A DNA stretch of 64,000 bases. It comes from Protonemura montana (lineage: Eukaryota; Arthropoda; Insecta; Plecoptera; Nemouridae). Where the stretch lies: contig OX387610.1 in assembly GCA_947568835.1 (NCBI GenBank), forward strand, positions 13,993,001-14,057,000, in the 5' to 3' direction. Positions 1 to 12,889 of this stretch are shown here, one piece after another. Both the position numbers and the translations under genes were made by a program. The notes below the pieces were generated by a model. That model was given only the letters and a program-made list of their open reading frames with translations. It had not been told where the DNA came from and ran no database searches. Position 1 is the first letter of the stretch. The number at the start of each line of letters is the position of its first letter.

Positions 1-436
1 GTATGTACGTTTTTTTATGGATATTTAAACTGATTTTCAAAATTATTTGATTTTAAAAACGTTGTTTGTAAAAAAAACACAAAAAGATAAAAAAAGATAC
101 ATTTTAAACACACGTTAATAAGAGACCGGTTAAAATTTGCAACAATGTCTTTAGGTAACAGGTTTTTTAAGGTTTAAAGGAAAAAGGTTTGAAAGCAAAA
201 ATTTCAGCCGTATTAGCAAGTAATTTGGCTAACTTTTCAAGCTTATAAAAGATGTAATATCAAGAAAAGGTTATTTTAATTCCTATATAAAAAAAAAAAA
301 ACAGTCATATAAAAGTTAAGTTGTAAAAGTCTTGGGCAAGTAACAGCATCTTTTCGCCGGTAGAGATCAGCACTGTGTCGCATCAAAAAGTCTTTGCCGA
401 GAAGATGATTAAAGTTTCACGATAAAAATAAAATCT
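1..436. other. AT-rich non-coding DNA
   Basis: Contains homopolymer A/T tracts and no convincing gene. GC content rises from about position 340, ahead of the small ORF that starts at 437. Confidence 0.6.
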
Positions 437-631
437 ATGAACTCGAACGCTGGGGACACGGCAACCCATCAGACCATCGTCCAGGGGGATTTTGAAAGTT
501 TGGGTTCGCTGGACGGATCCAATCAAGAATCAGAAGCAGCAGCTCGTTTCCTTGCCAAGTCTGATGGAGCCGGCCTGGGTCTTGTAAGGGAAGAAATTAT
601 TGTAGGCCATGTCGCTACAACGTATCTGTAG
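437..631 (+). CDS. Hypothetical 64-aa ORF in a GC-richer patch
   Basis: I do not recognise this protein. What can be seen is an ATG-initiated 64-codon frame ending in TAG. Its base composition is more balanced than the AT-rich flanks and contains few A/T runs. The N-terminal half is acidic and polar, and residues 45-64 are glycine/valine rich (SDGAGLGLVREEIIVGHVA). An in-frame TAA lies a short way upstream of the ATG, so this is not the open end of a longer frame. A GTAAGG that could serve as a splice donor lies near position 585, so part of the frame could instead be an exon. No signal peptide, membrane segment or known motif is visible. It could be a fragment of an old transposon, a microprotein or chance. 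It is on the strand opposite the I-BAR exon at 21.8 kb, so it would not belong to that gene. Confidence 0.22.
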   Translation: MNSNAGDTATHQTIVQGDFESLGSLDGSNQESEAAARFLAKSDGAGLGLVREEIIVGHVATTYL

Positions 632-2644
632 TTGGGCTGTGAATGAGCGCTATTTGATTTTATTCGGGGTAGGTTAATAGGGAAAAACTTATCGAATTAA
701 AGCCAACAAAAAGTCTAAATCATTTTTTTTTTTTGTAAATTTTATATTAAAATGCCCTAAAAAAGTACAAAATAACTAAAGAGTAAAGAGTGTAGGACTA
801 AAAACTCATCCACTCTTCACTTTCGTAAGATCAGGAGACTTTTAATTAAAGAAAAATGTGTACTACCCCGACAAATCTTGAGCCGACTTGCACCTGATTG
901 CAAATATTTAAAAATACCAAAGAAGTGTCATTACAGTTTAATTCGCTGTTTGAAATTGATGTCCAGGTAAAATCAAATCTATGAAGAGTAATGAGACTAG
1001 AAGGTCTGTCGGAAACTGGAGTCATAGTTATCATAACTGTTTTGTTAATTATTTAGTAGGAAAGAAAATAGGTTAGTTAAAAAGCATTGTCCCTTGTATA
1101 TAGTTATGGCTAGACGCAACCCGCAAAGCAATCCTGGCACCTCCACTGAAACCAAAATAACCTTAGCTGAGAAAAATAAGAAGAATTAACTTGATTTTTT
1201 ATAACTTTCAGTTTTCAGTTAATAAAATAACTGCCTGCAAAAGATTAATCTCTGTGGACATAGCCAATAAAAAACTTTCATTTATATTTCAGTCTCTAGT
1301 TGCTTCTATGACTAGGCATTGGAAAACTGACCAAAACAGAGAATACTGGGTCATTTTCGTTGATTTTAGATCTATGGTTAGCACATGTATAACTAAATTT
1401 CTTGACTAAATTTCTAAAACTGAATTTTCTAGCTTTGCAGATATCATCAATGATGAAACTGGCATAGCAGCAAATGCCACAATACCAAAAGTCGTTTCAG
1501 ACTCATTTACTGGCAATGTCTATGTAAACTCAAAGATTAAATTTTTATTAGATCTAAATGAAAAGTAAAGTGAAAGTTTATTATTTTAGCGTCACTTTTT
1601 AGCCGTTTTTCTTTTATAGAGAGAAATTGATGAAAAGCTTCGCTGGGGACTTTCATCGCGCCCATAATTTACACCCATTTATAACATAAAACGCGTGGTC
1701 GCAAGGGTTTGGGAGGGGTGGTGGGAGAGTCAAGGGAAATTGGGGATGGGAAATGAAAGACCGCTTTTCTTTGCAATATGCGATCATGCAAATTATTACC
1801 GTGTTAACACAAAACTGACTCGCGTAGTTAATTTTTTCCCAGCTGACTTTGAACGCTGTTAAATATTCATTTTGCATCAAGTTTTACAAGTTTCTTGTTT
1901 TTTTTTTTGCTCTACCAAATTTAATAAGAAACCAAAATTCGTAAAAAATAATCAAATACAATTGTGATTTTTTACTATTTTTACCTCAAAACGAGAGAGC
2001 ATTTAAGCAAAACAAAATAGCCACTAACAAAATATTTTGCAATCATTTCATAATTTATTATTATTATTTTTTTTTTTTTCTAGCTTTGAAGAAAATTTAA
2101 AAGGAGAATTGAAATAGAAAACCAAAAATTTAAGATGAAAATTAAATTATCTGATTGGTAGCGACGATAGACGTGTGACAATGTCTTTCAATGGCAGTTT
2201 TATTTTTAGCTGTACATTGTTAAACTAAATTTGAATTTTGAGACAAAATTGAATAGATTACAAAATATCTATTTTGACCAAAAGTATAATCTGTGGAATG
2301 TGTATTCCCAAGCGTATGAGAGTTCGGATAGAAGAGAGAGACAGGCTACGTTTCGTTGCCGGTTTTGTAGGAAATATTAAGCCTGGTTTCGACAGCAGAG
2401 TGAAAAACCAAATAGAGAACATTCTGTACAGAAAATAGCACTAAAAGACAAAGAGAATCAACTTTAGAGCTAGATTGGATTTTTGCTTTTACAAGAATTG
2501 CACAGAAGAGTTGCTGGACTGTGATATTCAAATGGGAGATGTTGAAAAATTGTGATTGCTAAAATATATTCATTAAAGTTTTGTCGCTGGAGCTAATGAA
2601 GTTGGTGTTTGGTTTCGAGGAAATTAATATGTTTTGATATTTAG
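632..2644. other. AT-rich stretch, no gene seen
   Basis: Short ORFs on both strands show no recognisable protein motif. Several T-rich tracts are present, for example near 2068-2081. I see no repeat of note before the SINE at 2645. Confidence 0.55.
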
Positions 2645-3320
2645 GCTTAGCGTGTTGAAAACACCGGTTCATGTGAGATCACCAAAGTTAACCAATACTG
2701 CGCTGAGTCAAGTATTGGATGGGTGACCATCATACACATTACCAGTTCTGTTTGGGAGAGAGGTTGGAGGGATGAAAGTCAAGCAACACTGCGCTGAGTC
2801 AGGTATTGGATGGGTGACCATCATACAGATTACCAGTTCTGTTCGGGAGAGAGGTTGGAGGGATGAAAGTTAAGCAACACTGCGCTGAGTCACGTATTGG
2901 ATGGGTGACCATCATACACATGACCAGTTCAGTTCACATGACTGACTTCTGTTCGGGAGAGAGGTTGGAGGGATGCAAGTTGGTACAGCAACTTCACTCG
3001 CCTTGCTTATCAACCTCTCGACAGCAACTTCACTCGCCTTGCTTATCAACCTCTCGACAGCATGGATTTGTGGAGGAATCCTGTTGTTCGCGTTGTACCG
3101 TCCTTCGGAAGGGACGTTCAGCCGGTGGTCCCCTTGGTCTTCGACAGGAGTAGGCTACGTCCCGGCACTGGGTTTCCCCTTTTTTTTCGGCTAAGCAAGG
3201 TTTATCGTCGTCCTTATCATCACTCTAATCATCATCCACTCATTCCCCAACACCATTAGATCAGTGCCACGGGAACCGTTGTCAAAACAATGCGTCGTTA
3301 AACCCCAATTATTAATATCA
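2645..3320 (+). mobile_element. 5S rRNA-headed SINE, copy 1 (3 tandem heads)
   Basis: The 5' part resembles the middle of 5S rRNA: AACACCGGTT, then GAGATCACC, AAGTTAA and TTGGATGGGTGACC. About 90 bp containing this core is repeated, giving three TTGGATGGGTGACC sites. A 36-bp module follows twice (2986-3057). The body then contains a hairpin, CGTCCTTCGGAAGGGACG, and GGTGGTCCCC, and the element ends in GTCAAAACAATGCGTCG plus TTAAAC. The head would be expected to supply an internal polymerase III promoter (5S-derived, SINE3-type). The body hairpin is shared by all body-bearing copies in the window and looks like a conserved SINE domain, whose published name I cannot assign. Confidence 0.85.
2986..3057 (+). 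repeat. 36-bp SINE body module, 2 copies
   Basis: The module starts CAGCAACTTCACTCGCC and recurs after exactly 36 bp. It occurs once in the copies near 13.2, 18.3 and 57.7 kb, twice here, and three times at 44991-45098, so its number varies between elements. Confidence 0.9.
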
Positions 3321-5254
3321 ACCAATTGAAACAAAATGTTCTCATTTCTTAGTTCACTTAAAGTTTGCATACAAACTTGAAATTTGAAGCACAGATGTTT
3401 AATTTCAAATAATTTATTTGGTTAAAAGTGTTTTTCTTCAAAATGTGATGGACATATTATTATTATTATTACTATTATTATTTTATTTACTCAGCTTTGG
3501 TAGTTTTTACATTGCCGGTGGCTGAGGTAGTTGAAAATGAATGAAAATGAAATGAAATGAATGAATGGAATGAACAATTAGACAATAAATATAAGTCAAG
3601 GGTTGAACTCCAGCGACTGTACATCTCCGAGGACGTTTATGTCTTCAATATATAGCAGGTAGTTCGGTTAAATTGCTTGCTCAAAATAAATGTATAAAAA
3701 TACTAGAAGAATGTGGTGACACCGGAAGTGGGAAAAGATTTCAACGTGACAAGTTGTTAATTTCCATCAAAAACTTCACAAAATCATTCTCACTTAAGCC
3801 AGGCTATGTGTGCTCGACAGTTAACGCATTTAAGTGCGTGCGGCTTTTAAAACGCGTTGCCCGACGCAATGTAAAAACAGATTAAAACGCATTGTCAGTG
3901 AATTAAACGCGTTGTCACTCTACCTTCTGTTTTGCCAACCCTCGGTGCTAGCTGAGCAGGAAAAACAGGGCACAAACATACAATTCGTTGAGTTCATATA
4001 TAGTGAAAATAAATTAAAATGAGACATACTACATGCAGAACAACCATCTCTTTTCAACACATTGACAACGCATAATCTTCTCGCTCTTGCATATGCTGGA
4101 GCTAGCAATGGTTTCATTTATCTCTGTTTTGAGAATTGTTATTGGAAAGTTTGGTCGATGAAACTTATGCAAATTTATTGTAATTGTTTTGAAGTTATTT
4201 TTTAGTCTCGTTTGGGTTTAAATTTAATAAATAGTTTACACCTATATTTAATTAAACTGTTTTGTGTGTTATTTGTGTGGTTTTTTTTCCAGCTGGATGC
4301 GTTTTATCAAAGTGAATACCAGTCGATTGATTTTGATAGTGGGATGCTTTTATAGCGGAAAGTGATTGATTCAAAGCTGTATTTTTACATGTGTTTAATA
4401 AATAAAAATTCAAAATATGTTATTAAATGAGTTCATGTTTAGTTTGGTAAAATTAAATACAAATGATCAATATTTTTGATAATTTTTTTTTTAAAGAAAT
4501 TTGGCACGATTTTGATTATATAAGTTTTTTAAAGTTCACAAGTTTAACGTTTCATATTAGCACGTAGTGTTAAATTCTTTAATAGGCTGGAAAGTTGAAA
4601 AGTTTTCACAAACTAAAAAGATTATGTGTAAAAAGCCAGTTTTAAAGGTTGCTACACAGAACATTTAGTTTGTAACAATAAATCTTACTTACACCACCCG
4701 ACCAAATAGCCCGTACGGTATTACTCTCAAAACAAAAAATAAACACCATTGTCCTTAATTATGACTCTAATAAAGCAAACCGGAAAATAATAATTCTCAC
4801 CGGTTCGTTTGCCCCATAAGAAGAACCTCCAGACCCAAATATCGGGGCTGGTTCGGTCCTCACCCCTGCCCAAAGTAGGTACACTACGGGCCGCAGTATT
4901 TCAACTTTCATTGCCCTTTCCACACCCACATTGCCTTAGTGGTAATAAACTTAAGTTTATTGCCCTCCACTGTTAACGTAGCCAAATTTCCTGTGCACGT
5001 TACTCCTTTTTTATTCATGAACATGCTCAAAGCAAGCGACTTTATGAAATTAAAAAAAAAAGCCTGCAGAAAACTTGCTCAAATTTATGAACTCGCGTGG
5101 TGAATTTAGAAGGCAGTCACACACGCATATACACTTGCCATTTGGGTCCTGAAAGAAATGAATTTTCCGAAAATTGAAAATGGAAATATATCCCTATAGC
5201 GCATCGGTGAAAGACTAAAGAGTAAGGTTATGTAAACGGCCAGTTCAGCGAGTT
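3321..5254. other. No gene seen; simple repeats
   Basis: ATT-type microsatellite lies at about 3458-3483 and GAATGAAA-type simple repeats at about 3530-3570. Low-complexity AT sequence otherwise. The small ORFs do not resemble known proteins. Confidence 0.55.
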
Positions 5255-5340
5255 AACAAACATTCCCGATAGAGGCGCCACCGGTCGTTATTAGTTGTCA
5301 TTTGGGCCATCTGTCATTTTTAAAAACACTCCAAATCATC
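5255..5340 (+). repeat. Dispersed repeat, related copy at 17.2 kb
   Basis: The segment containing GATAGAGGCGCCACCGGTCG and then TGTCATTTTTAAAAACA matches the reverse complement of 17220-17295 (TAGAGGAGCCACCAGTCG, then CTGTCATTTTTAAAAACA). A weaker relative may lie near 55530-55570. This looks like an old transposon fragment of unknown family. Confidence 0.5.
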
Positions 5341-5949
5341 TCCACTGTTTTGCACTTAGTCTAAGGCTTTTATCGTGTTATAGACGGTTTGTTTTTTTAG
5401 CTTTTCTTAATAATTTTGGTATTAGTTATAACAACCTTAAGCACTATTTTTTCAGATTGAAATCCTGCCACTAGAATCAGAATAACTGGAATTTTATCGA
5501 TGAGTTGGTAGCGATGCTTGAGGCCAAGTCCTTGTGCTGGTTTCTTCTCTTGCAGCTTTGACTGAATTAACTCAAAATATGAGAATCAATCTTGATTAGT
5601 TTACTCCTATGTTTTTCACTGGGAAATAACCACATCCTCGTAGCATGGCAAACTTTTCTTTCTGTAGCCAATTTCCCATTTTCTCCATTTCCCTTCGCAC
5701 GGATGAGGTGGTGTAATTGAATGAGCACATAGAACTCGCTGGCAACGTGGAAAGACCATGGAGTTTACGAATACGAAAGGTGTTCAACGGAGAGAGGGCG
5801 GTTTTGGCATAAGATGTGTATAGGGGGGATGAACAGTTTGGTTGGGGAGGGGTTCTGCCGGTGGAAAGAAATATTAGGGAAGTGGGAAGGGTTTGGGGAT
5901 GGGAAATTGGCCTTCTAAGGATTTCAATTTTCGTGGAGCCAGGCTGGTT

Positions 5950-6110
5950 CGACGCCTCGGCGTCAAGCGATGGATGAAGTCACACCACTAACCGTTAACT
6001 GGTTCCGTTCTGGCTGACAAAAGCGACGCCGCGACGCCGACGTCGACGTCGACGCGGAAAATACGAAGATAGACGCTAATTTTCATCGGTGGTTTATCGC
6101 GTGTCAAAGT
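5950..6110. repeat. CpG-rich GACG/CGTC island (transposon-like)
   Basis: Dense GACGCCG and GTCGACGTCGACG strings sit inside AT-rich DNA and are followed by ATCGGTGGTTTATCGCG. Islands of the same style occur at 40866-41111 and 45795-45910, and a short trace near 63100. Their recurrence and inverted motifs suggest a family of non-autonomous DNA transposons, but the superfamily is not determined. Confidence 0.4.
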
Positions 6111-8188
6111 TTGTTTTCGCATCCTTGTCGGGCGGTTGGGGCAAGGAAATCAATTTTCATTCATTTTCATATTAATTGAGTTTGAAAATAATCGAATTAA
6201 GGTGGTTTTTTTTTTCAGTTTAGCGTAAGGTGAAACTTTTAAATGCTTTTTTTAGTATTTTAGAATGCAAAAAAAAAAATGAAGCTAAGACTTGAAAATC
6301 TGTGGACTTAAGTTATTCAGATTTTTAATCTATTAGAGCGATTTTGTCGTACAAAATTGAAATTTTATAATTTTTTAATCTTGGCATTATCAAATGTACA
6401 TCTGCGTTATTTATAAAGTACACAAAAACCATTATTTTCCTCGTATCTTAACTGAAACGTTCTCAAATTTCCAAAAATCTCCTTCACAGAGGCGTTAATC
6501 TCACACTTCAAGCCCGAGACCCGATTTCCAGAATTTTACCAGCGCTTTTTACCCAAAAAAAAAAGAAAACCTCCAGGAATAACAAGGGCGCAATTAATTA
6601 CTTTCACAAACACAATACAAACAAGACAAGCAGAATAATAAATCAGAGGGGAACATAATCCTGTCATCGCAATACAGAAATTAGTTTTGTCTTTTGCCAT
6701 AAACTCGAGGAATTAAAAACCTTTCCACTTGAGACCCAGATATTCTACGTTTCTAATTCTCTCTCAAAGAAATTTGCTAAGCGGTTATAACCTAACCAAT
6801 TAAATTTACCGCAAAGCTGATGTATAATAGCTTTATTAAAATTGCAATTTATATGCAAAGAGATGAGAAGTGCAGTACAATAATAGTAAATCTTCTCTTG
6901 ACTATTTCTCAGTATTAGCAAAGCTTTTCAGCATTGTACTTTACCTTACAATAGTAAATCGGGCTTTTGTTCTCAATGCCTTGTATTCGAGCAACTGCTA
7001 TATCTGTCCAAGTGGATGAAGGGCAGTTTCTAGCTTTGAATGGTGGATTTATGATAAATACTTTACCATCATGAAACTATGCTGAAGATTATAATAATTC
7101 TAGAAATATATTCAAATATTGGATAGTCGATGGTTTTGTGTAAAGTAAGCTGTTCTGGATTACATATGTACGTTTCATAGAAAATATGTGAAAGCTATTT
7201 TAATATGACAGATGGTTAAAAGCATTCGAACCGCTCGTTTGTTCTTTTGTTAACTGGATTTTTATTTTATAGAATTTTACTGTGACGGTTTTTTGCATTG
7301 TATTTTAGTTTAGAATATTAAAAATAATATATTTTTATAAAACTACCTTTAAGCGCGAATGACGTTTTTTTGCCAATTAAATTTATGCAATTAAATATTT
7401 GTTTTTGTAAACATTAACATTACATTTTCAATTATCGTTTTTTAAATCTTTAATTTCGCATCCATTTTTATCATACGGCTAGAAATTGTATATCAAAGGA
7501 ATATTATCCAAACATAAACATATATTTTTGTTATATATTCTTTAGCCAAAACCAACATTCTTCACAACTTCTTTGTGCAACTAACTTTCTTTCTCTTCTT
7601 CCTGATTTCAATGTCATTCTCTTTGTCTGCTTCCACTGTTTCATCGACCTTCACCTCCCGTTCCTTGTGTTTTAATTAAAATATCTATCTTTGTTCATTT
7701 TCACTTATAATCAAATAATTTCAGTCTTCCTTTTCCAACAACAATTCTAATTTCTTATCTTTTAATATAAATAATCCCAATATAATGCGAAATGTAAAAA
7801 AGTACGTTGTTATCTATAATATTTCCTCCCCGATCCCCCATTATAACGACATATTGTTAAGGGCGGATAAATTTCTTCTCAAACAAGAATTACTTTTGTT
7901 CAGACTTAGCAGCAAAAACAGGGACGACAAAAAAGTGATCTTTGCATTGTTGAGTATAATTTATTACCATTAGCGGCAAAAACAAGGTCTTAAACAATCT
8001 CATACTAAACTAGGCCCTTGTTCTGTGAAACTGTGCTAAGCAAAATATCTTGTGTAAAGATATCGATCACGTTATGGCCCTTTAATAAGCTATAAATTGT
8101 GCATTCCAAAAACTCATCATCATAGAGGATTCATGTTTTTCAGTGCTAATTAGAAAGGTCTTTGTCATCTATTTATCCCTATATTTGG
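6111..8188. other. AT-rich stretch, no gene seen
   Basis: Homopolymer-rich sequence with no recognisable protein, RNA or repeat signature. Confidence 0.55.
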
Positions 8189-8781
8189 TCTTTGTTCGAT
8201 TCATGTCCATCTTGTCAGGTGTCAACATTTCAACCTGTCTCGACTCGACCATCTAAGCTCGACCCCTTCCCATCAGGAGGGTCTTTGTTCGATTCATGTC
8301 CATCTTGTCAGGTGTCAACATTTCAACCCGTCTCGACTCGACCATCTAAGCTGTGTTGCCAACTCACGTACCTACCCCCACCCCTTCCCATCAGGAGGGT
8401 CTTTGTTCGATTCATGTCCATCTTGTCAGGTGTCAACATTTCAACCCGTCTCGACTCGACCATCTAAGCTGTGTTGCCAACTCACGTACCTACCCCCACC
8501 CCTTCCCATCAGGAGGGTCTTTGTTCGATTCATGTCCATCTTGTCAGGTGTCAACATTTCAACCCGTCTCGACTCGACCATCTAAGCTGTGTTGCCAACT
8601 CACGTACCTACCCCCACCCCTTCCCATCAGGAGGGTCTTTGTTCGATTCATGTCCATCTTGTCAGGTGTCAACATTTCAACCCGTCTCGACTCGACCATC
8701 TAAGCAGTGTTGCCAACTCACGTACCTACCCCCACCCCTTCCCTTCAGGAGGGTCTTTGTTCGATTCATGTCCATCTTGTC
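8189..8781 (+). repeat. 118-bp tandem repeat, about 5 copies
   Basis: Each unit starts TCTTTGTTCGATTCATGTCC. After the first, shorter unit (91 bp), copies start at about 8281, 8399, 8517, 8635 and 8753. The near-identity of neighbouring copies indicates recent amplification. The ORFs running through the array (60-123 codons, overlapping frames) are by-products of the repeat. Confidence 0.93.
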
Positions 8782-10015
8782 CAATATTCACCAATCCGTG
8801 ATACGATCCATTGTTAAAATTATGAGTTCGCGTTTTTTGTGATACACCAAACCACTAAAATTCCTCGAGTAAAGATATGGATAATAATACTAGCATATGG
8901 TATCTTATTGCAATATGAAATTGCATTTCTTTTGTGTTCTCTGAAAATATCGGTGCTCGTATCTTCATGATGCCAAAAAGCGCAGTGAATACACATCTAG
9001 GTTAATGGCAAAAATAGTAAACTCCACATTCATATTTGATTTTCATACGATATAAGAATTAAGTTGGGCAAAGAATTGAAATATCGTTTTATATCATTTC
9101 GCTTGAATCGTTTCATTGAGATGGTAAAGTAGAGTTTAAGCTTGCATTGGTTTCTGTCTGAGTTAGCGGTCGAGGGTTATCAGAGCTGTTTAGCCAACCA
9201 CACAGTCGATCCTCTATCGTTTTTAATGGGTTTTATTTTAAAAGTGTATTTTAAAAAAGAAATGCAACTTTATGCAATAATGCAAATTCGCTGCACAATG
9301 ATTTAAAAAGTGCAGTGAGGTTTGTTTGGTATCTCGAGCGTAATAAAATTATTTTATCGGTTTTTAGTAAAATATATTTTTTTCTTTTTAAGGGACGTCA
9401 AAGTCGGTGGCTTTAATGGAATATTTCAACTGTGCAGAGTAAATTCAGCTTTGTCAATTGCTATTCATAGGACACATTTGTGGGAAAATGCATAAATTAT
9501 ATTTTCAGTCCAAGAGAAAATCAAATATAAATTAGGGTAAGAAAATAAGAAAAGCTGGAAGCTGTCTTCTGGAAAACTAAAGGCAAATAAAGTGGTTCTG
9601 CCAGAGAACTGCTAGTATTTTAAAATATTTAACGAAATGTGCAGAACTGCTTTTAGCGACACGATATTCTAGTAAAAGCGTTCATGCAAAAGTAAAAAAA
9701 TAATTCTTACTTTTAGTGTTTCTTTGACATTGTTTTAACAATTTTACCTCTAAGTATTTTTTCTTACATCACTAAATACAACAATTCTGGCTGTAGGTAC
9801 AAAGCTATTACAGTACATAGCTATTACAGTACATAGCCTTCTTGTTTAAAATCGTAGAAGTACTAAGAAAACTATTACAAATAAATCCTTGTACAACTTT
9901 CTTTAAAACGAGTGGTCCGTTATAACTTAACAGTTCGTTAATTTATCACTGACTCTTTCATCGATTGGTTACTGAAATACTAACAAACTCTAAATTATTC
10001 ACAATAATGCTCTTA
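8782..10015. other. No gene seen; one 16-bp direct duplication
   Basis: AGCTATTACAGTACAT is repeated back to back at about 9803-9834. Nothing else is recognisable. Confidence 0.5.
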
Positions 10016-10154
10016 CATAGCTTACTTACGCCCAGTATTACAATCAACTTAACTCCTAGATGAAAAGGAAGTTAAATCGATTGCCATGATAACAAACAAT
10101 CACAGGCAGTGTCAACCAGCTGTTTATGTAAGTTAAGAGCTTAACTACGCTATG
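10016..10154. mobile_element. Possible MITE with imperfect terminal inverted repeats
   Basis: The left end CATAGCTTACTTACG is an imperfect inverse of the right end CTTAACTACGCTATG. The interior contains ATTGCCATGATAAC followed by CAATCAC, of a style also seen near 27770. There is no coding capacity. No target-site duplication could be confirmed. Confidence 0.35.
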
Positions 10155-10360
10155 AAATATATTGTTATAAGGCGTTAAGGAATTTTAACTCAAGTCACCT
10201 ATAAAAGAAAAACTAATATACTTTTCAAAGTCCCTATTTATTTCTAATCATCACAAGCATACGACTTTTTCCCGACATTCAAATTCTCAACCCCACTCCC
10301 AAAGTGGGCAAGCTGGTAATGAAATTGATCCTTTAGTACTATCCGCCTTAATCTTGGTTG

Positions 10361-10559
10361 GATCCGTATAAGATATTCAGCCGCCAATTCACCCCAGAAT
10401 ATTCCAGAAAACTTGCATTAGCAAAACCAGAAGAGCCAGACGCTTCGAAAAAACGGGGAAAAAACCGCCAGAGACGTCCGGAAAATTGGCGTGTAAATAG
10501 CCGCGTAGCTGGTCCGTGGTCTGGTTGGATAAAACTTGAGAAAATTCTGTATACGGATC
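10361..10559. mobile_element. Possible MITE bounded by 10-bp perfect inverted repeats
   Basis: GATCCGTATA at 10361-10370 is perfectly inverted as TATACGGATC at 10550-10559. The similarity extends imperfectly several bases inward. The interior is GC-richer than its flanks and open in overlapping frames on both strands (78 and 87 codons), neither resembling a known protein. Confidence 0.35.
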
Positions 10560-11579
10560 TTTTTTCACTTTTCCAAGTTGGCATACTAATTATGTTGAGT
10601 GCAGATTACAGCTCTGCGTAGTGTTTGTTTGTGTTTGTGCTCGTTTCGAGAAGGGGAAGATAATGTTGGGCAGGTTGAATACAAGAAAATGCCCCAGAGA
10701 GAGAAAAGCTTTCGGTGTGTTTGTAATTTCAATCATTTTGAGTAACAGAGGTGTAAATGTTGTAGGTGTTTTTAAATGAAATGGTGCTCGGCGATGACAC
10801 CACGCGTTTTATACGAGGAATACGAGGTTACAAAGTTTAACGCAGGTTTTTTCTTGTATTTTATGTTTTTTATATTTTTTTGTTTCGTTTTTGGGAATGT
10901 GCTGTGTTATAGATCCTCATTAATTCGTGTACCACGGGCAGTGCGATTCTATATCTATTTTTCAGAGAGTTGGAATGAAAGGAGATAAGATAGACAAAAG
11001 ACAAAAATGCGGGACCTAATTTCACTGGATAAAAATGGTGAAAAGGCAAATTGAAAGGAGGGAAATTGAAGTTTAAATCAAGGAAGAAGTGTTTTATTAA
11101 AACAAATTCATCTGTCACAGCCATAAAATGTCATGGGACGTATTTGTGACATCTATTCATAATATGCATTTTGTTATGCTTTAAATTTGTAAGCAGCTAC
11201 ATGACGATACGGTTTGGATTCTAGAAGAAAATATTTGACAGACATAAAATGACTTGTATTTTGTGTCTCACGATTCTCAATTAATAACAAGATTCGGTAA
11301 GGCTTTTAAAATTATCCAAAATTAGAGTCAAGGTAAAGTTTTTTTAGCGAAGATGTTCCTTGCCAAGCAATCTCGCATGCGTAAACATCCATTTCGAGAT
11401 TAAATGTAATTTAAATGCAGTCCGGTAGTTTCAGAATCACCCTCTCCACTCCCCTGGCACATACCGACGGGGTTTTTAAAGGGTAGTAATTTGATTAGTG
11501 ATGAGATTAAGCTATAATTCAATTACTTACTTGCTTAGTGAAAAAAATGTCGGTAATTTGTTGGTAAATATTTTGTTAT
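10560..11579. other. No gene seen
   Basis: AT-rich DNA with short ORFs lacking any motif I recognise. Confidence 0.5.
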
Positions 11580-11671
11580 GGCTTCTTATCTCTCTTATCA
11601 ATGGCTTCTTATCTCTCTTATCAATGGCTTCTTATCTCTCTTATCAATGGCTTCTTATCTCTCTTATCAAT
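11580..11671 (+). repeat. 23-bp tandem repeat, 4 copies
   Basis: The unit starting GGCTTCTTATCTCTCTTATC is repeated four times without visible mismatch, then breaks at GGCTTCGTTC. Confidence 0.95.
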
Positions 11672-11913
11672 GGCTTCGTTCGAAGAATAATCCGTTTTTT
11701 CTTGCGTGCTTTTCTCTTTAGCACCGTGACCCGAATGAGATTATTAACACTTATATTTTCACAATAACCGAACCAGTATTTCTGTCCATTGACAGTGGAA
11801 CATCTTTGTTTTTATATATTTTGTTCCAATTTTTGGTGAATCATTTGAACTATCAGCAGCTGGGCAAGATAAAACTTGAATATAAACCTTTATTTGAAAT
11901 CCCTGTCAAGATA

Positions 11914-12357
11914 CTGACAGTAATACCAGGGTTACGAATCACCGCTCTAGGTCGGGGTTACTGCTTGGTGCTATGGTGGTGCTAGTTAGCACGGTGCTAC
12001 TGACAGTAATACCAGGGTCACTGCTTGGTGCTATGGTGGTGCTAGTTAGGACGGTGCTACTGACAGTAATACCAGGGTTACGAATCACCGCTCTAGGTCG
12101 GGGTTACTGCTTGGTGCTATGGTGGTGCTATTTAGCACGGTGCTACTGACAGTAATACCAGGGTTACGAATCACCGCTCTAGGTCGGGATTACTGCTTGG
12201 TGCTATGGTGGTGCTATTTAGCACGGTGCTACTAACAGTAATACCAGGATTACGAATCACCGCTCTAGGTCGGGGTCACTGCTTGGTGCTATGGTGGTGC
12301 TATTTAGCACGGTGCTACTGACAGTAATACCAGGGTTACGAATCACCGCTCTAGGTC
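11914..12357 (+). repeat. 85/86-bp tandem repeat, about 5 copies
   Basis: CTGACAGTAATACCAGGG recurs at about 11914, 11999, 12059, 12145, 12231 and 12316. Spacing is 85-86 bp except for one 60-bp unit that has lost an internal segment. Most units contain the perfect palindrome GTGCTATTTAGCAC or its one-base variant. Confidence 0.92.
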
Positions 12358-12889
12358 ATCTGCCCTAACTCAACATAATTGTATTTATTTATTTAACTTA
12401 GCGATATCAAGACGATGCTAAAAAATTGTATTTTGAATATAACTTAACAAGTCTGTCACAGACAAAATTAGTTGAGCTAGATGTAAGATATTTCAGGAAG
12501 AGGTCGTTAACCATTAACGAATACCTTTTGATATTGACATAGCGAACTTTGCAGTATATTTTGATTAGCTTGGCTGGAAGGGAAGCTGAGAAATTCTAGA
12601 CACCTATTTGCATAAATTTGCTATCATATTTTAACGAAGTTAATTATTTGACTCCTATTATAACTTTGACGTTCGTTCGGAAAATGTTTATCAGCAAATT
12701 GAAATGTTGAGGGACTAGCTTGTAGTTTCAACGCGAGTAGTTTGCTTTTAGTTGGGCTAGTTAGTGAAACAGAATTGCAGTGAACTGTAAAATGCAATCT
12801 TCAAATTGAAGTAATGCTTCGTATACAAGAATCCTAAAACTATAATTACTTTAAATCCTTCTAATATTATATATTATTACCGTTACAGT
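12358..12889. other. No gene seen
   Basis: AT-rich sequence between the 85-bp array and the next SINE. Confidence 0.5.

Noticed and set aside
2973..3259. Small ORFs in the SINE body, repeated at 45.0 and 57.7 kb
   Set aside because: The same peptide recurs because the SINE recurs. It is not a conserved gene.
8162..8842. ORFs of 60-123 codons across the 118-bp array
   Set aside because: The period is not a multiple of three, the same peptide appears in shifted frames, and no motif is present.
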